Source of the DNA: CAYPHA01 sp964410215
Lineage (GTDB): Bacteria; Calditrichota; Calditrichia; Calditrichales; CAYPHA01
DNA: 35,753 nucleotides
NCBI GenBank assembly: GCA_964410215.1
Contig: CAYPHA010000045.1
Coordinates: 1-35,753 of the forward strand
Direction: 5' to 3'
The notes beneath the pieces were generated by a model. That model was not told the DNA's origin. It ran no database searches and saw nothing but the letters and a program-made list of their open reading frames with translations. This document shows positions 16,456 through 24,796 of this stretch, piece after piece. How positions within the stretch are numbered: the stretch's first letter is position 1; each line of letters opens with the position of its first letter. The translations under genes were made by a program, and so were the position numbers.

Positions 16456-18825
16456 ATGTTAAGACCTTGTGTTTTCCTACTCAGTTTCATCATTTTCACC
16501 ATTGGTCTGACCAATCCTTCCATGGAGAAGCCGATTCAATATTTTTACGTTGCTCCCGACGGCGATGACGGCAGAGAAGGATCATTAGAAAAGCCACTGG
16601 CATCGTTCGAAGCGGCACAACAAAAAGTGCGCACCTTCAGGGAAAAGCATCCGCAGATACCGGTCGCGGTTTATTTCCGAGGCGGTAAGTACTATCTACA
16701 GAAACCGGTTGTTTTTTCAGCTGAAGACAGCGGCACGGATAAGGCCCCGGTGACGTATGAAGCCTACCCTGGTGAAATGCCTTATGTATTGGGTGGTGAG
16801 CAACTGGAATTGAAATGGGAACCTTATAAAGAGGGTATTTTTAAAGCCGATGTGCCGGAAGGGATCGTTTTTGAATCCTTTTTCGTAAACGATGCGTTGC
16901 AGGTGCTGGCGCGGTATCCGAATTTCAATCCCGATGCAGAAATCTTTAACGGCTACGCGGCGGACTGTATTGCGCCTGAACGGGTTAAAACCTGGAAAAA
17001 TCCGGCAGGTGGTTATTATCATGTTATCCATGGTCACCGCTGGGGTGGCTTTCATTTTCAGATCACAGGCAAAAAAAGTGATACGGAACTGGAATTGACC
17101 GGAGGCTGGCAGAATAACCGGCCGGAAGGCGGACAACACCCCGAATTCCGTTTTGTGGAAAACATCTTTACCGAGCTGGACACCATTAATGAATGGTATC
17201 TGGACAGGAGCACATCCACATTGTATTACTATCCCGATCCGGCGCTCGATCTCACGACTGCCACATTTGAGTATGCTGCCCTCGAAAACCTTGTTCAGTT
17301 TGTTGGTTCTGAAGATGATCCGGTTCGTCATGTTACACTGGACGGTTTCAACTTCAGAAGAACCGTCCGTACCTTTCTGAAGAACAGGGAACCGTTGCTG
17401 CGCAGTGACTGGACCATTTATAGGGGTGGATCGGTGTTTTTGGAGGGAACAGAAAATTGCGTTATAAGAAATTGTGAGTTCAACCAGATCGGTGGTAACG
17501 CGATCTTTTTTAATCATTATAATAAACATGCCCTGGTCGAAGGCTGTCATATCTATGAAATCGGCGCGAGCGGCATCTGTTTTATCGGCGATACGAGTGC
17601 GGTTCGTAACCCGAAGTTTGTACCATATGGACCATATGTGGAAGAGGAAGATATGGATCTTACACCCGGACCAGAAAATAATAACTATCCGCAATATTGC
17701 ACCGTCGAAAATAACCTGATACACGATATCGGAACCATTGAAAAACAGGTTGCCGGCGTCGAAATAAGTATGGCCGCCTGGATCACGCTGCGTCATAACA
17801 GCATTTACAATCTGCCCAGGGCCGGTATTAATATCGGGGAGGGGGCCTGGGGCGGTCATCTCCTGGAATTCAATGATGTATTCAATACCGTGCTGGAAAC
17901 GGGAGACCATGGCTCGTTCAACAGCTGGGGCCGGGACCGGTTCTGGACACCAAACAAGGACATAACAGATGAGCGGGTGTCCCGGAATCCTTCCATCGTC
18001 CTGCTGGATATGTTGGCCCCGAACGTGATCCGTAATAACCGTTTCCGCTGTGATCACGGCTGGGACATCGACCTGGATGATGGTTCCAGTTATTATCGGA
18101 TCTATAACAATCTCTGCCTGAGTGGGGGAATAAAACTTCGTGAAGGGTACTACCGGACCGTGCAGAACAATATCTGTGTCAATAACGGGCTGCATCCGCA
18201 TGTCTGGCAGAAAAACAGCGGTGATATTGTCCGCGGCAACCTGTTTGGTGCCGTACATCAGCCAATTTATGTCGATTACTGGGGGCAATATGTCGATTTG
18301 AACTGGTTTATCTATCCGGAAGATTTGAAAAAAGTACAACAACTGGGTGTCGATAAAAACAGCCTGTCCGGTGATCCGCTTTTTGTGGATCCGGAAACCG
18401 GCGATTTCAGTGCTTCTTTTAAAAGTAAGGTATACACAATTGGTTGGAAAAATTTTCCCATGAACCGGTTCGGTGTTCAAAAACCATCGCTGAAAGCCAT
18501 CGCTGAAACACCGGAAATACCGGAGCTAATACAACGGAATCTGGAAATTGCCAATATGGTTTCTTTTTATTCCGGCCTGATTAAAAATGTGTCTACAGAG
18601 GGAGAACTATCCGCAACCGGGATGTCGGAGAAAAAAGGTGTTTTAGTGGCACGTGTGCCGATGGAGGGCGTGTTTCAGAGACTGAAGCTGCATAAGAATG
18701 ATGTCATTTTAGAAGTGAACGGCGAAATGGCGCATAATGTAACAGAATTACGCAAAATTATAGATAAAAGTGAAATCCTGAGTTTAACGGTCTGGAGAGA
18801 ACAGAAACGGCTGATGTTACAATGA
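16456..18825 (+). CDS. GH141-like parallel beta-helix glycosidase with a C-terminal PDZ domain
   Basis: The secreted protein of 789 residues has leader CVFLLSFIIFTIGL, then YVAPDGDDGREGSLEKPLASFEAA, the standard opening of secreted beta-helix sugar enzymes. The body is right-handed beta-helix coils rich in NxI/NNL turns (VIRNCEF, VENNLIHDIG, NVIRNNRF, YNNLCLSGG, VQNNICVNN). The acidic TGDHGSFNSWGRDRFW and WDIDLDDGSSYYRIYNN segments fit GH141, a family that includes an alpha-L-fucosidase acting on rhamnogalacturonan II; this assignment is from memory of the pattern. The last 90 or so residues (KKGVLVARV, LKLHKNDVILEVNGE) form a PDZ-like domain, unusual on a glycosidase. Start 16456 is chosen over upstream TTG/ATG codons because AGGAA sits seven bases before it and the leader follows at once. 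It is in line with the aldolase and ends at a convergent junction with the efflux operon. Confidence 0.78.
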   Translation: MLRPCVFLLSFIIFTIGLTNPSMEKPIQYFYVAPDGDDGREGSLEKPLASFEAAQQKVRTFREKHPQIPVAVYFRGGKYYLQKPVVFSAEDSGTDKAPVTYEAYPGEMPYVLGGEQLELKWEPYKEGIFKADVPEGIVFESFFVNDALQVLARYPNFNPDAEIFNGYAADCIAPERVKTWKNPAGGYYHVIHGHRWGGFHFQITGKKSDTELELTGGWQNNRPEGGQHPEFRFVENIFTELDTINEWYLDRSTSTLYYYPDPALDLTTATFEYAALENLVQFVGSEDDPVRHVTLDGFNFRRTVRTFLKNREPLLRSDWTIYRGGSVFLEGTENCVIRNCEFNQIGGNAIFFNHYNKHALVEGCHIYEIGASGICFIGDTSAVRNPKFVPYGPYVEEEDMDLTPGPENNNYPQYCTVENNLIHDIGTIEKQVAGVEISMAAWITLRHNSIYNLPRAGINIGEGAWGGHLLEFNDVFNTVLETGDHGSFNSWGRDRFWTPNKDITDERVSRNPSIVLLDMLAPNVIRNNRFRCDHGWDIDLDDGSSYYRIYNNLCLSGGIKLREGYYRTVQNNICVNNGLHPHVWQKNSGDIVRGNLFGAVHQPIYVDYWGQYVDLNWFIYPEDLKKVQQLGVDKNSLSGDPLFVDPETGDFSASFKSKVYTIGWKNFPMNRFGVQKPSLKAIAETPEIPELIQRNLEIANMVSFYSGLIKNVSTEGELSATGMSEKKGVLVARVPMEGVFQRLKLHKNDVILEVNGEMAHNVTELRKIIDKSEILSLTVWREQKRLMLQ

Positions 18826-18972
18826 ACGCAGAGTGATGATTCTATCAGCATGTATCAGGTACGTTAGTCCATCAGCATAGTGTTAATGAGTTGCAGCAAA
18901 GTGCATGTAAGCTTGGTTGCGATGATGATTATTGTACCGTTATCGATCAGGTTTTTATGATCGTTATAATGC

Positions 18973-21900
18973 TTACGCTTCCACCTCAGTTAACGTTTTA
19001 TCGCGATCCGGTTTATTAGAATCTGCTTTCTGAAAGCGGCCGATAATAGTATCGATCAGGTCACTGAATATGTAATAGAGCACCGGAACGACGACCAGCG
19101 TAAGCGCCGTGGAAAAGAGCAAACCAAATATGACCGCCACGCCCATATTACCCCACCATTGGGAACTGTCCGCGCCGATTTCGATAAAATTGGTAAAATC
19201 GAGTGAGAACAATCCGATAAAGTTGATATTGATACCAACGGTCAGAGGAATCAGCCCGAGTATGGTTGTGATGGCCGTTAGCACAACCGGTCGCAACCGT
19301 GTTTTTCCGCCCTGTATTATCGCCTCCAGTTTTTCAATACCCTTTTGTCTTAATTTCTGGATATAATCAATCAGAACGATGGCGTTGTTGACCACGATGC
19401 CTGCCAGAGAAATGATTCCGATACCGGTCATGATGATGCCAAACGGTTTGAACGCGATCAGCAAGCCCACAAAGACACCGAAGAAGGAAAGCAGAACAGA
19501 TATCATGATTACAAAAGGCAGGGTTACGGAATTAAATTGGGATACCAGTACGAAAAAGATCAAGAGAACCGCGATAAAAAAGGCCCGCATGAGGAAATCA
19601 GAGGCCGCCTGTTGTTCCTGGTCCTGTCCGGCAAAGCTTAATGTGTAATTTTCCGGCACCCGATAATCCACAAGCCGCGTTTTTACATCGGCCAGGACCT
19701 CGGCCGAACGGCGTCCGAACGCATCGGCCGTAATGGTGACGACGCGGTCGCCGTCGACATGATTCACCGTGCTCAAACCCGAGGCCAGCTCGATCGTGGC
19801 AAAATTGGCCAGGGGATAGTGTTCGCCTTCATGAAACACGGTCAGGTTCAGCAGATCCGTGTAATTCGCGCGGAAATCTTTGCTGAAACGCACCATGATA
19901 TCGTATTCGTCCTGGCCTACCCGGTATTCGGATGCCTCTGTACCGTTAACCGCGGTGCGAATGGTACTGGCTATTTGTGATGTATTGAGTCCAAAAAGGG
20001 CGGCTTTTTCACGGTCAATACGAACCCGTAGTTCGGGCCGGCCCTTCTCGTAATTATCTTTTAATTCACTGATACCGGGGATATCCCTGATTTCCTGCTG
20101 AATAGCCGTTGAAATCCGGTCCAGCTCCCGGAAGTCTTCACCCTGAATCTGAATCTCAACCGCTTTACCCGTAGGCGGCCCTTCCTGGGGTTTGGTTACA
20201 TTGATTTCAGCACCCGGGATGGCCTGTACTTTTTCCCTGATCTGATCGAGGGTTTTGAAACTGTTTTGTGTGCGCTGGTAACGTTCCAGAAAATCGATGG
20301 TCACTTTGGATTTGTGCGGAGCGGATCCGCCTGCTCCGAAATCCATATCGTCTCCGGCATTTCCGACCTGGGCGACGTAGTATTCCATATCGGTGACATC
20401 GCTCAGACGTTTCTCGATTTCCCGCACGATTTTATCCGACGATTCAATCCGCGTACCCAGGGCGGTCTCCACTTTTACAGTCGCCTGTGTGGGCTCGAGA
20501 TCGGGGAAAAATTCAATACCATGGTTGAAAACACCATAAAGGAAAAACATGATGATATAGGCGCTGAATGTCATGGAAAGGGTCGTTTTGCGATGCGACA
20601 GGGCCCAGCGCAACGTTGCATCATAGCGCTTAATCAGCCATTGTAAAAGCTTGTCACCGGGTAAACGTGACATACCCGAATCCAGTTTTAGCCAGGTGGA
20701 AGCAATTACCGGGTTGAAAACGAGCCCTACGAACAAGGAAGCGGATAGCGTGATGATCAGCGTAATCGGCAGATAACTCATAAATTCACCAACAATGCCC
20801 GGCCAGAATATCATGGGAGTAAAGGCACCAAGGGTCGTGATGGTGGAGGTGATAACCGCCACGCCGACTTCGGATGTACCATCCCTGGCGGCCTGCATCA
20901 GGGATTTGCCTTCCTGGTGATGACGGTAGATGTTTTCGATAATGACGATGGCATTGTCGACCATCATACCCAGGGCCAGGATCAGACTGAACAGCACAAT
21001 CATATTAAGGGTATAGCCCAGAAAGCTGATCACGACAAAGGAAATCAGCATGGAAAGGGGAATGGCAATTCCCACGAGCAGTCCATTGCGTGCGCCCATG
21101 AAAAAATACAGTACCAGAATAACCAGCAGCAATCCGGATATGATATTGTTTTCCAGGTCGTTGACCATAACGCGAATATCCTTGGACTGATCGGCCAGGA
21201 TGGTATAGCTGGTCTGTGAGGGGAAGTTCTTCTGTTCTTTTTCCAGGATCGCTTTGACGTCATCGGCAATACGGATGATGTTTTCACCGCTTCGTTTCTG
21301 AATGGACAGGGTCACACTGGACTGCCCCTGCAATCGTGAAAAACTTTCCTGTTCTTTAAAACCGAATTCAATATCCGCCACATCCTGAACATGCACCGGA
21401 TAGCCGTTTTTTACCTCGATAACGACCTTCTTTAATTCTTCAATGGATGTAAACTCACCGGGAATACGGACCGTATATTTAAGATTACCGCTCTCCACAG
21501 ATCCGCCGGGAATGGTTGTGTTCTCCTGACGAATCGCCTGAATGATATCGTCAACACCAAGCCCGTAATATTTTAAACGGGCGGCGCTGAGATTGACTTT
21601 CACTTCGCGTTCCACACCACCGGAAATCTTCACATCGAGCACACCCGGTATCTGTTCAAAACGGTCCTGCAGATTTTCAGCCACTTTCTTTAATTTGACA
21701 AGGGATTGTTTGCCCACAATGCTGACCAGCATGATGGGGATATTTTCAAAGTTGATTTCCTGAATAATTGGTTCTTCGATATCGCCCGGGAGATCGGTCC
21801 TGGACTGATCCACTTTTTCCCGGACCTTTCGAACCGCGTCGTCAATATCCATGTCCGGCTCGAATTCCACGGTAATGTTGGTATAGCCTTCCTGGCTGAT

Positions 21901-22146
21901 CGAGCTCATCTTTTTTACTTTTGATATTTCTTTCAGCTTTTTTTCGATGGGATCGGCTACGAGCGTTTCCATATCGGATGGGGAAACCCCGAGATAAGGG
22001 ACGGCAACGATAACGACCGGTTGTTTGATCTGAGGAAAAGACTCAACCGGCAATGACCCATAAGTAATCAGGCCTGTTAAAACCAGTAAAAAGAGCAGGA
22101 CAAAAACACTGGTTTTTGAATTCAGGGAAATATTTGTAATTTTCAT
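18973..22146 (-). CDS. Efflux RND transporter permease
   Basis: This is a 1057-residue inner-membrane RND pump with 12 predicted membrane helices and two large periplasmic loops. Family signposts are YPGVSPSD-like YLGVSPSDMETLVADPIE near the N-terminus, LALGMMVDNAIVIIENIYRH in helix 4, RNGLLVGIAIPLSM, and in the second half LAGIVVNNAIVLIDYI. Helix 4 has VDN where AcrB has two adjacent Asp, as in many FCB-group pumps. It uses proton flow to export substrates through the TolC-type channel encoded upstream; substrate is not predictable. The gene starts 15 bases after the adaptor gene stops and is last in the tolC-MFP-RND operon. It converges on the beta-helix gene. Confidence 0.95.
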   Translation of the reverse strand: MKITNISLNSKTSVFVLLFLLVLTGLITYGSLPVESFPQIKQPVVIVAVPYLGVSPSDMETLVADPIEKKLKEISKVKKMSSISQEGYTNITVEFEPDMDIDDAVRKVREKVDQSRTDLPGDIEEPIIQEINFENIPIMLVSIVGKQSLVKLKKVAENLQDRFEQIPGVLDVKISGGVEREVKVNLSAARLKYYGLGVDDIIQAIRQENTTIPGGSVESGNLKYTVRIPGEFTSIEELKKVVIEVKNGYPVHVQDVADIEFGFKEQESFSRLQGQSSVTLSIQKRSGENIIRIADDVKAILEKEQKNFPSQTSYTILADQSKDIRVMVNDLENNIISGLLLVILVLYFFMGARNGLLVGIAIPLSMLISFVVISFLGYTLNMIVLFSLILALGMMVDNAIVIIENIYRHHQEGKSLMQAARDGTSEVGVAVITSTITTLGAFTPMIFWPGIVGEFMSYLPITLIITLSASLFVGLVFNPVIASTWLKLDSGMSRLPGDKLLQWLIKRYDATLRWALSHRKTTLSMTFSAYIIMFFLYGVFNHGIEFFPDLEPTQATVKVETALGTRIESSDKIVREIEKRLSDVTDMEYYVAQVGNAGDDMDFGAGGSAPHKSKVTIDFLERYQRTQNSFKTLDQIREKVQAIPGAEINVTKPQEGPPTGKAVEIQIQGEDFRELDRISTAIQQEIRDIPGISELKDNYEKGRPELRVRIDREKAALFGLNTSQIASTIRTAVNGTEASEYRVGQDEYDIMVRFSKDFRANYTDLLNLTVFHEGEHYPLANFATIELASGLSTVNHVDGDRVVTITADAFGRRSAEVLADVKTRLVDYRVPENYTLSFAGQDQEQQAASDFLMRAFFIAVLLIFFVLVSQFNSVTLPFVIMISVLLSFFGVFVGLLIAFKPFGIIMTGIGIISLAGIVVNNAIVLIDYIQKLRQKGIEKLEAIIQGGKTRLRPVVLTAITTILGLIPLTVGININFIGLFSLDFTNFIEIGADSSQWWGNMGVAVIFGLLFSTALTLVVVPVLYYIFSDLIDTIIGRFQKADSNKPDRDKTLTEVEA

Positions 22147-22161
22147 ATCATTTTCGCCTTT

Positions 22162-23211
22162 TTATTCCGTTATTTCACCATTCATCGCCTGAATTGCTGC
22201 GCCATCCGACAAATCCTGCTGACCAAGCACCACAAGTTCCTGATCGGGTAGTAATCCATCAACCAGCACACTGTCTTCATGAATGGCCATCACATCAATG
22301 TTAACTTCACGGGCGGTGTTATTATCGTTTATAAAAACGGTACGTCCGGTTTCTGTGTTGAGAAGGGCATCGATCGGGATAACAATTTTATTTTTAAACG
22401 CTTTGCGCAAAAGTTTCAGGTTGGCAATCATTTCCGGTGCCAGTTTTTGATCCGAATTATCGAGATCGATCTCTATTTTGAACGTGCGGCTGATAGGATC
22501 AATGCTTCTGGAGACAAAGGACACCCGGCTTCTGATTGAAACATCACGATAGGCGTCGAATGTCAGGGTAACCGGTGTGTTCATTCCAATATCACTGATG
22601 AAACGTTCCGCTACACCGGCCTCAACCTTCACTTTCCCGTTATCGATCAGTTCAAAAACAGGAGTCATCGGCATGATATAAGCACCAAAATCATAATAAC
22701 GGTCGTTGACGCGTCCGCTGATCGGGGCAACAATGAATAACTTTTCATACCGTGCACGAGCGAAATCGTAGGCGGCCCTTGCCCGGTCCATTGTATACCG
22801 CGAAGCCAGAAATTCGTTTTCTGATATCGCTTTTTTACTGAACAGCACTTTACTGCTGTTATGATTAAGCTCCGCCTGTTGCAAGCCGGCTTTTGCTTCT
22901 TTATAAGAAGCCTCGAGAACCCTGTTTTCCAGAACGGCAAGCGTATCGCCGCTTCGGGCGTAACTTCCCTTATCTTTCCGGACCGTTTTCAGCAACCCGC
23001 CTTCTTCACCGATGATCTTAATCTGGTTCCGTGCTTTTACGGTGCCGGTGATCTCAAGGTATTCATAAAACGAAGTCGGTTCGAGCCGGACGGTTTTTAC
23101 ATAGACGGCATCAGACCGCCCCGGTTCTTCAGCTGCTGTATTATTGCCCGAACACCCCACTATCAGCATCGATAGCAGTGTCAGGGTTATCATTACTATT
23201 TTCGTTTTCAT
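22162..23211 (-). CDS. RND efflux periplasmic adaptor (membrane fusion protein), lipoprotein
   Basis: The 349-residue adaptor has leader MKTKIVMITLTLLSMLIVGCSG and lipobox IVGC, giving a lipid-anchored periplasmic protein. The barrel-sandwich half motifs (EITGTVKARNQIKIIGEEGG and FIVAPISGRV-like LFIVAPISGRVND) flank an alpha-helical hairpin (about residues 95-150). The beta-barrel segment includes VTLTFDAYRDVSIRSRVSFV, and a membrane-proximal domain ends in DGLLPDQELVVLGQQDLSDG. It links the RND pump to the TolC channel. The start at 23211 is chosen over an in-frame ATG 36 bases upstream because GGAGGAAGA precedes it directly and the signal sequence follows. Confidence 0.93.
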   Translation of the reverse strand: MKTKIVMITLTLLSMLIVGCSGNNTAAEEPGRSDAVYVKTVRLEPTSFYEYLEITGTVKARNQIKIIGEEGGLLKTVRKDKGSYARSGDTLAVLENRVLEASYKEAKAGLQQAELNHNSSKVLFSKKAISENEFLASRYTMDRARAAYDFARARYEKLFIVAPISGRVNDRYYDFGAYIMPMTPVFELIDNGKVKVEAGVAERFISDIGMNTPVTLTFDAYRDVSIRSRVSFVSRSIDPISRTFKIEIDLDNSDQKLAPEMIANLKLLRKAFKNKIVIPIDALLNTETGRTVFINDNNTAREVNIDVMAIHEDSVLVDGLLPDQELVVLGQQDLSDGAAIQAMNGEITE

Positions 23212-23250
23212 TCTTCCTCCACATTTCAAATGGCTATTGCCGTTCAATAC

Positions 23251-24564
23251 TTAATAATCAATCGCTTTTCCGGTTACGATTTCCCAGTCAAAATAGGCCC
23301 CCAGGTAATCATAGGTCGCCCTGAAGTAGTTCACACGGGCCTGATCGAGAAACACACGGCTGTCTTTAAGCTCCAATTGGGTGGCTAATCCGTTCTGTAC
23401 ACGGACTTCCGCGATTTCAAACGCCCGGCGGGCGGATTCCACGCTTTTTCTTGCTGCCTCGATCCGTTTTTGCGCTTCCTGCAGGCGAAGGGATACGTTA
23501 TCCAGGTCAATCCGGATCCGGTCTTCCTCCAGGGATATCTGTGTACGTATTTTATCGGTTTCGATACGCGCTTTCTGCACCTGGGCAGATGTAAATCCCC
23601 CGGATAAAATCGGAATATTCAGGGAGACACCCAGGATAAAATTATCATTGTCATTTTCCAGCTTATACGCATCGGAAAGGGCGCTGTAACTGTAAGTAAA
23701 ACTGCCGTTCAACGTCGGTAAATGGTTGGCGAATTGCAGTTTGATGTTTTTTTCATTCATTCGTTCTTGCCATAGCAAGGCATTGTAATCGGGTCTTGAC
23801 TTAAAAATCTCCACCGCATCGGTTTCCTGCGGTATCGGTTTTACTTCCTCCAGATTTCCCTGTAATACAATTTCTTCGTCGAGCGGAAGATTAAGCAACG
23901 ATTTTATATTGTTTAAAGCGAGTTTGTAATTTTTTTCAGCTTCGATGGTTTCGGGAATGGCATTTTGCCAGCGTACTTCAGCCTGCAGCAGGTCAAACTC
24001 TGAAACGGTTCCACTTTCATAACGGATGCGGGTATTATCATAATTAGAGCGGGCACTTTCTTCGGAATCCCTGTTCACTTTCAAAATTTCTTCTGCGAGC
24101 AGTGCCTGGAAAAACGCTTTTTTTACCCTGGAAAGGATTATATTTTTCTGGTAAGCAAACTGGTTCTCTACGTAATAGCTATAGTCATAAGCGATTTTGA
24201 GAGCGGTGCCCACTTTTCCGAAACTGTAAATGGTCTGCCGTAACGTTGTGTTGAAACTGTATTCATTGTTAAACGAAAATGAAAACCGGTTGGGCATATC
24301 ACCGCCTTCGGCATTCACGTAAAAATAGGTCTGCTTAAAATTCCGGTTGTAATTTAAGGACGCATCAATGGTGGGCAGGGCCTGGGACCGGGCTTCGCGT
24401 ACATTAGCATCGGCAGTTCTGAATTCGGTCCGGGCCAGCTTCAGTTCTTTATTCTGTTCTTCAGCAAGCCGGATGGCTGCTTCCAGATCCAGCTCCATTG
24501 CAAATGCCAGTGATGTCCCAAATAGAAAAACGAAAATAACAGGGGCAAAAGTTTTTACAAACAT
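23251..24564 (-). CDS. TolC family outer membrane efflux protein
   Basis: The protein has 437 residues, with signal peptide MFVKTFAPVIFVFLFGTSLAFA. A repeated long-helix/beta-strand architecture follows: LDLEAAIRLAEEQNKELKLA, REARSQALPTIDASLNYN, and internal repeats with IRYESGTVSEFDLLQAEVRW and VQNGLATQLELKDSRVFLDQA. This RxxxGxxxxxxLxxA pattern in both halves is diagnostic of TolC-type outer membrane factors. It would trimerise into the exit duct for the RND system. It is the first gene of the leftward operon, so the promoter should lie in 24565-24796, shared with the divergent esterase gene. The stop is 39 bases before the adaptor start. Confidence 0.94.
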   Translation of the reverse strand: MFVKTFAPVIFVFLFGTSLAFAMELDLEAAIRLAEEQNKELKLARTEFRTADANVREARSQALPTIDASLNYNRNFKQTYFYVNAEGGDMPNRFSFSFNNEYSFNTTLRQTIYSFGKVGTALKIAYDYSYYVENQFAYQKNIILSRVKKAFFQALLAEEILKVNRDSEESARSNYDNTRIRYESGTVSEFDLLQAEVRWQNAIPETIEAEKNYKLALNNIKSLLNLPLDEEIVLQGNLEEVKPIPQETDAVEIFKSRPDYNALLWQERMNEKNIKLQFANHLPTLNGSFTYSYSALSDAYKLENDNDNFILGVSLNIPILSGGFTSAQVQKARIETDKIRTQISLEEDRIRIDLDNVSLRLQEAQKRIEAARKSVESARRAFEIAEVRVQNGLATQLELKDSRVFLDQARVNYFRATYDYLGAYFDWEIVTGKAIDY

Positions 24565-24796
24565 CCATTCCTCCGAATTAACAGGCCGGTAATATAACTG
24601 AACGGACTGGCCTGCAAATAAACGATTAAAACTACGATCCAGAAAACGCTCAAAACGCTTTTTTATTCCCGATAATCATAAACTTATTCTTAGAGGCTCC
24701 TGTAAAGTATATTTGTCGTCATCCTTATTTTTTTTTATGTTAACAACCTTACCACCAAAAATTACCAAACTTCAATTATTTCTAAAGGGAGAACCG

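Noticed and set aside
16717..18480. A 587-codon open frame on the minus strand
   Set aside because: It lies fully inside the beta-helix enzyme gene, has no recognisable motif or ribosome binding site, and its length follows from the codon bias of the real gene.
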